DNA of 40,636 nucleotides, taken from positions 1 through 40,636 of the forward strand of contig JAEUPI010000247.1 in assembly GCA_016790175.1 (NCBI GenBank), read 5' to 3'. The position numbers were made by a program, and so were the translations under genes. Shown here piece by piece: positions 1 to 7,125 of the stretch; within the stretch, counting starts at the first letter, position 1; every line of letters begins with the position of its first letter. The DNA is from Burkholderiaceae bacterium. Its GTDB lineage: Bacteria > Pseudomonadota > Gammaproteobacteria > Burkholderiales > Burkholderiaceae_C. Under the pieces are notes generated by a model. The model made no database searches. It worked only from the letters and a program-made list of their open reading frames with translations, and was not told the DNA's origin.

Positions 1-332
1 AACGCCATTGCGAGCAGAACGTTGCCGATCACCGCGCCCAGGATCGTCAGGCCCACCTGCGACAGCCCGAGACCGAACACCAGCGAGCGCATGCTGCGCA
101 GCTTGGGCAGGTTGAACTCCAGCCCGATCACGAACATCAGAAAGACGACGCCGAACTCGGCCAGCGCCCTCGCGCCCGCCGGGTCGCCGGCGAGCGACAG
201 GGCGTTGGGTCCGATCAGCACGCCGACCGCCAGATACCCCAGCATTGGCGGCAGGTGCATCGAGCGACACAGCACCACACCCAGGACTGCGGCGACGAGG
301 TACAGCAGCACGACTTCCAGCGTGGTGGCCAT
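1..332 (-). CDS. Monovalent cation:proton antiporter, KefB/CPA2 type (N-terminal part only)
   Basis: The minus-strand frame opens with ATG at 332 and runs off the left edge, giving about 110 residues. It begins MATTLEVVLLYLVAAVLGV and continues through SMHLPPMLGYLAVGVLIGP, then AEFGVVFLMFVIGLEFNLPKL. The 'LGYLAVGVLIGP' segment and the 'EFGVVFLMFVIGLEF' helix are typical of the first helices of CPA2 exchangers such as KefB/KefC. Three or four membrane segments are visible. The family exchanges K+ or Na+ for H+ at the inner membrane; whether a C-terminal TrkA-N domain is present cannot be seen. It is transcribed away from kdsD, with only 77 bp between the two starts. The family call is firm; the exact subfamily and ion are inference. 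Confidence 0.85.
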   Translation of the reverse strand, partial: MATTLEVVLLYLVAAVLGVVLCRSMHLPPMLGYLAVGVLIGPNALSLAGDPAGARALAEFGVVFLMFVIGLEFNLPKLRSMRSLVFGLGLSQVGLTILGAVIGNVLLAMA

Positions 333-359
333 GGCTCCGGTCGGCCGCGCCCTGCGGCC

Positions 360-365
360 TAGAAT
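360..365 (+). promoter_or_regulatory. Candidate -10 element (TAGAAT) for the kdsD operon
   Basis: TAGAAT matches the sigma-70 -10 consensus at 5 of 6 positions and lies 44 nt before the GTG chosen as the kdsD start, inside the 77-bp gap to the divergent antiporter gene. No good -35 hexamer is visible. The same CCTAGAAT string recurs in front of the AmpG-like and M48 genes, which makes chance less likely. Confidence 0.4.
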
Positions 366-409
366 GCCCGATCCTAAAGCGAGACGTCCAACGCAAGCCG
401 TCGCAGTCC

Positions 410-1402
410 GTGGCCGCCGCCTTCAAGACCTTCGATCCGCAGCGTGCGCTGGCTCTGGCGGCCGAGACGTTCGACATCGAGGCACGTGCGCTGCTGGGTC
501 TCAAGTCCCGTCAGGGCGACGGCTTCACGCGCGCGGTGAAGACGATGCTCGACTGTCGCGGCCGGGTGGTCGTGATGGGCATGGGCAAGAGCGGTCATGT
601 CGGGCGCAAGATCGCCGCCACGCTGGCCTCGACCGGCACGCCGGCGTTCTTCGTACACCCGGCAGAGGCCAGCCATGGCGACCTCGGCATGGTGCAGGCT
701 GGCGATGTGGTGCTCGCGATCTCCAACAGCGGCGAGAGCGACGAGCTGGCCGCGATCGTGCCGACGATTCGGCGCATCGGGACCACGCTGATCGCGATGA
801 CCGGTCAGGCCGAGTCCACCCTGGCCAGCCATGCGGACATCGTGCTGTCGAGTGCCGTCGACCAGGAGGCCTGCCCGCTGAACCTCGCGCCCACCGCCAG
901 CACGACGGCACAGATGGCGCTCGGCGACGCGCTGGCCGTTGCCCTGCTCGATGCGCGTGGATTTCGCGAGGAGGACTTCGCGCGTTCGCATCCCGGCGGT
1001 GCGCTGGGGCGCAAGCTGCTGATGCATGTGGTCGACCTCATGCGCCGCGGCGACGACCTGCCTCGCGTGGGCCCGGCGACCGGGTTCACCGACATGCTGC
1101 GCGAGATGACGCGCAAGGGCCTCGGCTTTGCCGCCGTGGTAGACACCGACGACCGCGTGATCGGCATCTTCACCGACGGTGACCTGCGCCGCCTGATCGA
1201 ACGTGGCGGCGACTTGCGTGCGCTGACCGCACGCGAGGTCATGCACCCGAAGCCCAGGCTCGTACGCGGCGACGCGCTGGCCGTCGATGCGGCCGGGGTG
1301 ATGGAGATGCACCGCATCACCAGCGTGCTGGTCGTCGACGACCAGGACCGGTTGATCGGCGCATTGAATTCCAACGACCTGATGCGCGCCAAGGTCATCT
1401 GA
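410..1402 (+). CDS. kdsD: D-arabinose-5-phosphate isomerase (KdsD)
   Basis: KdsD converts ribulose-5-phosphate to arabinose-5-phosphate, the first step of Kdo synthesis for lipopolysaccharide, in the cytoplasm. An N-terminal SIS sugar-isomerase domain (about residues 35-175) carries VVVMGMGKSGHVGRK at 53-67 and the ISNSGES loop. The linker SHPGGALGRKLL is characteristic. Two CBS domains follow to the C-terminus (GIFTDGDLRR, then a second ending NDLMRAKVI). I chose GTG at 410, giving 330 aa, close to the roughly 328 aa of E. coli KdsD. The frame stays open to a TTG at 245, but that would overlap the divergent antiporter start and the candidate promoter. There is no strong Shine-Dalgarno site, so the start is the least certain part. 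The stop overlaps the kdsC start by one base. Confidence 0.93.
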   Translation: MAAAFKTFDPQRALALAAETFDIEARALLGLKSRQGDGFTRAVKTMLDCRGRVVVMGMGKSGHVGRKIAATLASTGTPAFFVHPAEASHGDLGMVQAGDVVLAISNSGESDELAAIVPTIRRIGTTLIAMTGQAESTLASHADIVLSSAVDQEACPLNLAPTASTTAQMALGDALAVALLDARGFREEDFARSHPGGALGRKLLMHVVDLMRRGDDLPRVGPATGFTDMLREMTRKGLGFAAVVDTDDRVIGIFTDGDLRRLIERGGDLRALTAREVMHPKPRLVRGDALAVDAAGVMEMHRITSVLVVDDQDRLIGALNSNDLMRAKVI

Positions 1403-1971
1403 TGGCGATGCGACAGCCCGCGCTGGTCTTTCCGCCCGAGCTGCTGCTGCAGGCCCAGGGCATGCGCGCGGCGATCTTCGATGTCGACGGCGTGCTCACC
1501 GATGGCCGGCTGCACATCGGCGAGCACGGCGAGTCGGTCAAGGTCTTCCACGTCCACGACGGCCACGGACTGAAGCTGCTCGCGCGCATCGGCATCGAGC
1601 CGGTGATCATCAGCGGCCGTGACTCGCCGGCCCTGCGTCGGCGGCTCGGCGACCTCGGCATCCGGCATGCCGTCTATGGCACGTCCGACAAGCTGGCCGC
1701 CGCCGAGGCGTTGCGTGCCGCGCAAGGATGGTCATGGACCGAGATGGCCGCCATCGGCGACGATTGGCCCGATCTGCCGTTGTTGGCCAGGTCCGGTTTC
1801 GCCTGCGCCGTGGCCAATGCGCACGCGGAGGTGAAGGCGGCCGCACTCTACGTCACATACCTGTCCGGCGGCGCCGGTGGCGCGCGCGAGTTCTGCGATC
1901 TGCTGCTGATGGCCTCCGGCCGCTACGCCGCCCTGTTGCAGGGTGAGCTCGGCAGCCTCGACACTCGCTGA
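1402..1971 (+). CDS. kdsC: 3-deoxy-D-manno-octulosonate 8-phosphate phosphatase (KdsC)
   Basis: This HAD-superfamily phosphatase of 189 aa removes phosphate from Kdo-8-phosphate to give free Kdo. HAD motif I is FDVDGVLTDG at about 26-35, with D27 as nucleophile and D29 as general acid. Motif II is the Ser of VIISGRDSP, and motif III/IV is the IGDDWPDLPLL segment. It has the short, cap-less layout of tetrameric KdsC enzymes. Its ATG shares a base with the kdsD TGA, so the two are translationally coupled, and lptC starts 8 nt after its stop. Confidence 0.94.
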   Translation: MAMRQPALVFPPELLLQAQGMRAAIFDVDGVLTDGRLHIGEHGESVKVFHVHDGHGLKLLARIGIEPVIISGRDSPALRRRLGDLGIRHAVYGTSDKLAAAEALRAAQGWSWTEMAAIGDDWPDLPLLARSGFACAVANAHAEVKAAALYVTYLSGGAGGAREFCDLLLMASGRYAALLQGELGSLDTR

Positions 1972-1979
1972 GGCAACGG

Positions 1980-2684
1980 ATGAACGCGGCCGCGCCACCC
2001 GAGCTGCATCTGCCCGATCTGCCCGAGCTCGAGGTCTCGCTCGGCCCGGCGCCGCCGCGTCGCGATCGACGCTCGTGGCGTCGCCGCGTGCGCGACGGGC
2101 TCGGCACCTACCTGCCGCTGCTGTTGATGGCCCTGCTGGCGCTGGGCACCTGGTGGTTGGTGAAGAACACCCCGCGTCCGCCGGTGCCCACCGAGGCCGG
2201 CACCGCGCGCAGTGATCCGGACTACGAGATGCGCGACTTCGCAATCACGCGGTTCGCGGCCGATGGACGCGTGAAGGTGCGCATCGAGGGCCAGCAACTG
2301 CGCCACTTTCCGGATACCGATCGCGTGGAGATCGTCGAGGCACGGATCCATGCGATTGCGGTCGACGGCCGCGTCACGCAGGCCCGCGCCGCGCGGGCGC
2401 TCGGCAACGGAGATGCCAGCGAATGGCAGCTCAGCGGCGGCGCTCAGGTCGTCGCCCAGCTCGAAGGCCGCGGTACGTTGGAGCTCGACAGCGAGTTTCT
2501 TCACGTCTTCGTGAACGTGGAACGGATGCGCACCCATCTGCCGGTGCGCGTGCGCAGGGGCTCCGACGAGCTGCGCGCGGCGGGCCTGGAGTACGACAAC
2601 CTCAGCCAGCGCCTCGAACTGAGCGGTCCGGTGCGCGCCACGTTCGCGCGTGCGGCGGGCGCGGTCGCGAAGACCTTGCCATGA
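1980..2684 (+). CDS. lptC: LPS export ABC transporter periplasmic protein LptC
   Basis: LptC is the bitopic inner-membrane component that takes lipopolysaccharide from LptB2FG and passes it to LptA. The 234-aa product has a cytoplasmic basic stretch (PPRRDRRSWRRRVRD), a single membrane segment at about residues 43-60 (YLPLLLMALLALGTWWLV) and a periplasmic beta-rich domain. 'PDYEMRDFAITRFAADGRV' matches the start of the LptC/OstA-like fold. Position behind kdsC supports the call. The stop overlaps the next start (ATGA). In the usual proteobacterial order lptA and lptB follow; here they do not. Confidence 0.88.
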   Translation: MNAAAPPELHLPDLPELEVSLGPAPPRRDRRSWRRRVRDGLGTYLPLLLMALLALGTWWLVKNTPRPPVPTEAGTARSDPDYEMRDFAITRFAADGRVKVRIEGQQLRHFPDTDRVEIVEARIHAIAVDGRVTQARAARALGNGDASEWQLSGGAQVVAQLEGRGTLELDSEFLHVFVNVERMRTHLPVRVRRGSDELRAAGLEYDNLSQRLELSGPVRATFARAAGAVAKTLP

Positions 2685-3466
2685 GTCTCGACGATCGACC
2701 GCTGGTGTTGATCACCGGGGCCTCCAGCGGCATCGGTCAGGCGCTGGCGCTGCGCTTTCACCGAGCGGGCTGGCGGCTCGCTCTGGTGGCCCGACGTGAG
2801 CGCGAGTTGCAGCAGTGGGCGAACAACGAGCAGCTACCGGTCGACTCGACGCAGATCTACCGAGCCGACGTGCGCGACGTCGACGCCATCATCGGCGTCG
2901 GGCACGACTGCATGGCGCGGCAGGGGCTGCCCGAGGTGGTGATCGCCAATGCCGGAGTCAGCATCGGTGTCGATTCCGCGCGCCGCGAAGACCTGGACGA
3001 CATGCGTGCCACGCTCGACACCAATGTCCTGGGCATGGCGGCAACGTTTCAGCCGTTCATCGCGCCGATGCGGGAACGTCGTCGCGGCACGCTGGTGGGC
3101 ATCGCCAGCGTGGCGGGCATCCGCGGCCTGCCTGGCCATGGCGCCTATTGCGCCAGCAAGGCGGCCGTGATCAGCTACTGCGAAAGCCTGCGCGGCGAAT
3201 GCCGCCCTTTCGGCTTGAAGGTGGTGACGATCGCGCCGGGCTACATCGACACCCCGCTGACCCAGCGCAATCCGTATCCGATGCCGTTCCTGATGCCAGT
3301 CGCACGTTTCGCCGACCAGGCCTTCCGGTCGATCGAGGCCGGGCACAGCTACCGCGTCATCCCCTGGCAAATGGGTGTGGTGGCCAAGCTGCTGCGCGTG
3401 TTGCCCAACGCCCTGTTCGACCGCCTGCTCGCCGGGCGTCCGCGCAAGCCGCGACGCAGCGAGTGA
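2681..3466 (+). CDS. SDR family NAD(P)-dependent oxidoreductase
   Basis: This is a classical short-chain dehydrogenase/reductase of 261 aa. The cofactor loop TGASSGIG is at 13-20, the NAG motif sits in VIANAGVS, and the catalytic residues are S143 (GIASVAG), Y156 and K160 (AYCASKAA). After the active site comes the standard PGYIDTPLT segment. The basic C-terminus (GRPRKPRRSE) and a hydrophobic stretch around KLLRVLPNALFDRLL resemble members that act near membranes on lipid or keto substrates, but the substrate cannot be read from sequence. The ATG at 2681 overlaps the lptC stop by four bases, so it is translated as part of the Kdo/LptC operon and occupies the place expected for lptA. A link to envelope lipids is inference from position only. 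Confidence 0.88.
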   Translation: MSLDDRPLVLITGASSGIGQALALRFHRAGWRLALVARRERELQQWANNEQLPVDSTQIYRADVRDVDAIIGVGHDCMARQGLPEVVIANAGVSIGVDSARREDLDDMRATLDTNVLGMAATFQPFIAPMRERRRGTLVGIASVAGIRGLPGHGAYCASKAAVISYCESLRGECRPFGLKVVTIAPGYIDTPLTQRNPYPMPFLMPVARFADQAFRSIEAGHSYRVIPWQMGVVAKLLRVLPNALFDRLLAGRPRKPRRSE

Positions 3467-3502
3467 GTGGCCGGCGAGAGCCGAGACACCTGGACCGGTC
3501 CG

Positions 3503-3527
3503 AAAAAAAGGCGCCCGCAGGCGCCTT
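3503..3527 (-). terminator. Rho-independent terminator of the RRM gene
   Basis: Read on the minus strand this is a perfect 8-bp stem AAGGCGCC / GGCGCCTT with a 4-nt loop, running into a tract of seven T. It lies about 30 nt beyond the RRM stop codon. On the plus strand the hairpin lacks a T tract, so it mainly terminates the minus-strand gene. Confidence 0.85.
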
Positions 3528-3555
3528 GGGTCATCGAGCGGATCGAGAGCCGGTC

Positions 3556-4002
3556 TCAGTAGCCCTGGCCGCCGCCGCGCGGACCGCGCCCGGTGCCGTA
3601 GGGGCTGCGACCACCGCCACCACCGCCACCACCACCATATCCGCCACCACCGCCGCCGCCACCGCCACCATATCCACCGCGGCCGCCGCCACCGCCGCCG
3701 CCACCGTACGGACCCCGTCCGCCACCGCCGCCGCCGAAGCCGCCAGGGCGATCCTCACGAGGGCGCGCCTCGTTGACCACGACTGCGCGGCCTTCGATTT
3801 GTTGGCCGTTCATGCCGTTGATGGCGGCCTGCGCCTCGGTCGACGACGACATCTCGACGAAGCCAAAACCTTTGGAACGCCCCGTCTCGCGATCCATCAT
3901 GACCTTCGCCGACGTGACGGTGCCGAACGCCGCGAACGCAGCCTGCAACGACTCATCGCGCACGGAGTACGCGAGGTTGCCGACGTAAAGCTTGTTTCCC
4001 AT
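3556..4002 (-). CDS. RRM-domain RNA-binding protein with glycine-rich tail
   Basis: This is a single RNA-recognition-motif protein of 148 aa. RNP2 is LYVGNL at residues 5-10 and RNP1 is KGFGFVEM at 44-51, spaced as in small bacterial and cyanobacterial Rbp proteins. From about residue 92 the chain becomes a Gly-rich tail with interspersed Arg, Tyr and Pro (GGGGGGRGPYGGGG-type runs), which produces a low-complexity CCACCGCC tract in the DNA. The start has a strong site, GAAGGAGC, about 8 nt upstream, and the gene has its own terminator. Members of the family bind single-stranded RNA and are often cold-induced; that role here is inference. It is a single-gene unit convergent with the SDR gene. 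Confidence 0.93.
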   Translation of the reverse strand: MGNKLYVGNLAYSVRDESLQAAFAAFGTVTSAKVMMDRETGRSKGFGFVEMSSSTEAQAAINGMNGQQIEGRAVVVNEARPREDRPGGFGGGGGGRGPYGGGGGGGGRGGYGGGGGGGGGGYGGGGGGGGGRSPYGTGRGPRGGGQGY

Positions 4003-4109
4003 TGGGGGAAGCTCCTTCTCAATACAGACAATCCATGTGGAGCTTCAACCCAGCGTGAACCGATCAAGCAAAGGCGCCGCCTCCAGACAAGGGCCATGGG
4101 CGCTCGCGC

Positions 4110-4150
4110 GCCCGGCCGGATTATCAGCATAAGTCCCAGTTGCCGCCATC
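4110..4150 (-). promoter_or_regulatory. Possible promoter of the RRM gene
   Basis: On the minus strand TTGCCG is followed after 18 nt by TATGCT, with a GATAAT just downstream as an alternative -10. This would leave a leader of a little over 100 nt before the RRM start, a length seen for cold-responsive RNA-binding protein genes. The match is moderate and no experiment backs it. Confidence 0.3.
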
Positions 4151-4220
4151 GGCAATGCTTGGTGCAAACCCGCAGCCCGTTTCCGACCGGGTTTGGCGTG
4201 CAATGGGAGGGAGCGACCAC

Positions 4221-5915
4221 ATGCCCACGACCCTCACGGACCCCGACACCTTCGACTTCATCGTCGTCGGTGCCGGCACGGCCGGCTGCCTGCTGGCCAA
4301 CCGGCTGAGCGCCGACCCGCGGCGACGGGTGCTGCTGCTCGAGGCCGGCGGCAACGACGACTACCTGTGGATTCACATTCCGGTCGGTTACCTCTACTGC
4401 ATCGGCAACCCGCGTACCGACTGGTTGTACCGGACCGAGCCCGATCCGGGGTTGAACGGCCGCCAGCTGCGTTACCCGCGCGGCCGCGTGCTGGGCGGCT
4501 GCTCGAGCATCAACGGCATGATCTACATGCGCGGCCAGAGCCGCGACTACGATCATTGGGCCGCAGTCACGGGTGACGAGACCTGGCGCTGGCAGGCATG
4601 CCTGCCGTACTTCCTGAAGCACGAGGACCATTGGCGAGGCGCCGACGCGCATCACGCCGCGCCGGGCTTCGATGCGAGCGGTACGCGCAGCGGGGGTGAA
4701 TGGCGCGTCGAGCGTCAGCGCCTGTCGTGGGAGATCCTCGATGCCTTTGCTGCGGCGGCGCAGCAGACCGGCATCCCGGCGCAGGACGACTTCAATCGCG
4801 GCAACAACGACGGCGTCGGCTACTTCGAGGTCAATCAGCGTCGGGGTGTGCGCTGGTCGGCCACCAAGGCGTTCCTGCGGCCGGCGATGCGGCGACCCAA
4901 TCTCGAAGTACGCACCGGTTGCCTGGTCACGCGGCTCGTGTTGGTGCGGTCGGACGCCGGTGATTTGCGGGCACACGCCGTGGAGTACCGTGACGCGCAG
5001 GGTGCGCTGCGCCGCGCGAGGGCCCTGGGCGAGGTGGTGATGGCTGCCGGCGCGGTGGGCACCCCGCAGATCCTGCAGTTGTCGGGCATCGGCGCGGCCT
5101 CGCTGCTGCAGCCGTTGGGCATCCCGGTGCGCCATGTGTTGCCGGGTGTCGGCGAGAACCTGCAGGATCATCTTCAGATCCGCGCCGTCTTCGGCGTCGA
5201 GGGCGTGAAGACGCTGAACCGGCTCGCCAACAGCTGGCACGGCAAGGCGGCGATCGCGCTGGAGTACTTGCTCCGCCGCAGCGGGCCGATGAGCATGTCG
5301 CCCTCGCAGCTCGGCTGCTTCACCCGCTCGTCGCCGGACCACGCCTGGCCGAACATCGAATACCACGTGCAACCGCTGTCGCTCGATGCGTTCGGTGAGC
5401 CTTTGCACGACGTCGATGCCTTCACCGCGAGCGTGTGCAACCTCAATCCCGAAGCACGAGGACATGTGCGGCTCCGATCGCCGCAACCGGACGAGGCGCC
5501 GACGATCCTGGCGAACTACCTGTCCACCCCGGCCGATCGACGGGTCGCCGCCGAGTCGTTGCGCCTGACGCGCCGCATTGCTGGGCAGAGCGCACTCGCA
5601 CGCTACCGGCCGCGCGAGATCAAGCCCGGCGTCCAGTTCCAGAGTGACGACGATCTGGCGCGTCTGGCCGGCGACATCGGCACCACGATCTTTCACCCCG
5701 TGGGCACCTGTCGCATGGGGCCGCGGCGCGACCCGATGGCGGTGGTCGACCCGCGGCTGCGGGTGCATGGCGTGTCCGGCCTCCGGGTGGCGGACGCCAG
5801 CGTGATGCCGACGATCACCAGCGGTAACACGAACGCACCGACGCTGATGATCGCCGAACGAGCTGCCGAGTGGATCGCAACCGACGCCGCGCACGGCCCA
5901 GGCGCGGCGGGTTAG
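4221..5915 (+). CDS. GMC family FAD-dependent oxidoreductase (choline dehydrogenase-like)
   Basis: This 564-aa flavoenzyme belongs to the glucose-methanol-choline family. The FAD-binding Rossmann motif GAGTAG is at 17-22, followed by the LLLEAGG strand. GMC signature 1 is PRGRVLGGCSSING and signature 2 is GAVGTPQILQLSGIG. The C-terminal active site has HPVGTCRMG with H492 and SGNTNAPT with N536, the His-Asn pair that activates the alcohol. It is about as long as BetA and alcohol dehydrogenase AlkJ-type enzymes. The substrate is an alcohol, but choline is not established: no bet genes are near. The ATG at 4221 is preceded by GGGAGGGAG; an in-frame ATG at 4203 is possible but lacks a site. It appears monocistronic and ends before a terminator. 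Confidence 0.9.
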   Translation: MPTTLTDPDTFDFIVVGAGTAGCLLANRLSADPRRRVLLLEAGGNDDYLWIHIPVGYLYCIGNPRTDWLYRTEPDPGLNGRQLRYPRGRVLGGCSSINGMIYMRGQSRDYDHWAAVTGDETWRWQACLPYFLKHEDHWRGADAHHAAPGFDASGTRSGGEWRVERQRLSWEILDAFAAAAQQTGIPAQDDFNRGNNDGVGYFEVNQRRGVRWSATKAFLRPAMRRPNLEVRTGCLVTRLVLVRSDAGDLRAHAVEYRDAQGALRRARALGEVVMAAGAVGTPQILQLSGIGAASLLQPLGIPVRHVLPGVGENLQDHLQIRAVFGVEGVKTLNRLANSWHGKAAIALEYLLRRSGPMSMSPSQLGCFTRSSPDHAWPNIEYHVQPLSLDAFGEPLHDVDAFTASVCNLNPEARGHVRLRSPQPDEAPTILANYLSTPADRRVAAESLRLTRRIAGQSALARYRPREIKPGVQFQSDDDLARLAGDIGTTIFHPVGTCRMGPRRDPMAVVDPRLRVHGVSGLRVADASVMPTITSGNTNAPTLMIAERAAEWIATDAAHGPGAAG

Positions 5916-6021
5916 TCCCGATGCCGTGGCCTTGGACGGCCCCTACAGTTCGCGCACTCGCGAGCCTGGGGGCCCACAACGGCCAAGCAGGCGTCGCTGG
6001 GAGACCGAGGAGACAACGCCG

Positions 6022-6057
6022 AAGGCGCCGGGCCACAAGCTTGGCGCCTTTTGTTTT
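6022..6057 (+). terminator. Rho-independent terminator downstream of the GMC oxidoreductase
   Basis: An 8-bp stem AAGGCGCC / GGCGCCTT encloses a 13-nt loop and is followed by TTTTGTTTT-type sequence. It lies about 105 nt after the oxidoreductase stop. The stem is the same as in the RRM-gene terminator at 3503-3527. The remaining sequence to 6205 shows no other convincing gene. Confidence 0.75.
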
Positions 6058-6205
6058 GGGCTCGGCGACCTTGTTTTCGGCACCCGCTGGCGTGCGGTCG
6101 CGCCGATAGGTCGAGATGCCGCCCTGCGGCCCCTCGACTTCCGCGATCGACGCGGCTCGGACGCATCTACGCTGGCTGCCGGTCCATTGTCCTGCCGAGC
6201 CACAG

Positions 6206-7021
6206 ATGTCCGTCGATTCGCAACTGCGCACGCTCGAAATCGACGTGCCGAGCCAGCCCGAGTCGCTGGTGAAGCTCTCGCTGCTGATGGCGGAGGAGGA
6301 CTCCAACCTCGGCGACCTGGCGGCGCTGATCGAGTCCGACATGGGTCTGGCATCGGCGGTGCTCAGGGCCGTCAATTCGTCGATGTATGGCGTGGCGGGC
6401 CGCGTGCAGAGCGTGCAGCAGGCGCTCACCTACCTCGGAATGCGCGAGGTCGCGGCCATCACACTGGAGATGGGACTTCGCGCGGTGTTCCCGGCCGCAT
6501 CCGAACTCGAGCCGATCTGGCAGCGCGCGGCACTGCGCGGCCTGATCATGGGCCGGCTCGGGCAGGCGCTCGACGTCGATGCCTGGGCGGCGCATTCGGC
6601 CGGCCTGTTCGAGGAATGCGGCAAGGCGGTGCTCTTCAAGCATGCGCCGCAGCACTATCGATCGATGCTGCGCGCAGCGAGTTCGGACAGCGCGCTGTGC
6701 GAGATGGAGATTGCGGCCTTCGGCGTCAGTCACGACGCGCTCGGCGCCGCGCTGTGCGAGAGCTGGGGTCTCAATGCCGCGGCGGTGGTTTGCGTGCGGC
6801 ACCATGTATCGGCGCAGGCCGATCTGATCCTGCCGCAGTCGTTGACCCGGCGTGCCGTGCTGGCGCTGTCGGTGCTGGCACAGACGATGATGCGCTTGCC
6901 CGAGGCGGTTGAAGCGCTGGTGCCGGGGCTTGCCGCTCAGGCCGACCTGGAACCCGATCTGATGCTGCGCGGGGTGCGCACGGTTGGCGCGCAACTGCAG
7001 GCAGTCCCGGCTCGCCACTGA
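6206..7021 (+). CDS. HDOD domain-containing protein
   Basis: This 271-aa protein consists mainly of an HDOD domain, a catalytically dead relative of the HD phosphohydrolase fold found in bacterial signalling proteins. The family pattern is clear in 'ALIESDMGLASAVLRAVNSS' followed by MYG, and in 'VQSVQQALTYLGMREV'. Later come 'HSAGLFEECGKAVLF' and the 'HDALGAALCESWGL' helix, with CVRHH near the C-terminal end of the domain. No receiver, GGDEF or EAL domain is attached. HDOD proteins have been tied to motility, biofilm and cyclic-di-GMP networks; which process applies here is unknown. The ATG at 6206 was chosen because the family similarity begins within the first residues; the frame is open further upstream without a better start. 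Confidence 0.85.
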   Translation: MSVDSQLRTLEIDVPSQPESLVKLSLLMAEEDSNLGDLAALIESDMGLASAVLRAVNSSMYGVAGRVQSVQQALTYLGMREVAAITLEMGLRAVFPAASELEPIWQRAALRGLIMGRLGQALDVDAWAAHSAGLFEECGKAVLFKHAPQHYRSMLRAASSDSALCEMEIAAFGVSHDALGAALCESWGLNAAAVVCVRHHVSAQADLILPQSLTRRAVLALSVLAQTMMRLPEAVEALVPGLAAQADLEPDLMLRGVRTVGAQLQAVPARH

Positions 7022-7125
7022 GGTCCCACCCGCGGCGTCGGCGTCGGGGCGTGAAACCCCCAGGCGCGCCGCCCGGCTGCGCAGGCTACGCTGGCCGCCC
7101 GTTGGTCGAGCCCGAGAGGACGCCC

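Noticed and set aside
245-409. A longer KdsD starting at TTG 245
   Set aside because: It would overlap the divergent antiporter's coding start and cross the candidate promoter, and would add 55 residues not found in the family.
2681-3466. Reading the gene after lptC as lptA
   Set aside because: It has full SDR motifs (TGASSGIG, Ser-Tyr-Lys) and no signal peptide or OstA-like repeats.
3604-3740. Repeated CCACCGCC units resembling a repeat array
   Set aside because: These are codons of the Gly-rich tail of the RRM protein, with no spacers or cas genes.
3897-5894. A 665-codon minus-strand frame across the GMC oxidoreductase
   Set aside because: It is the complement of a clear GMC enzyme and has shadow-like composition.
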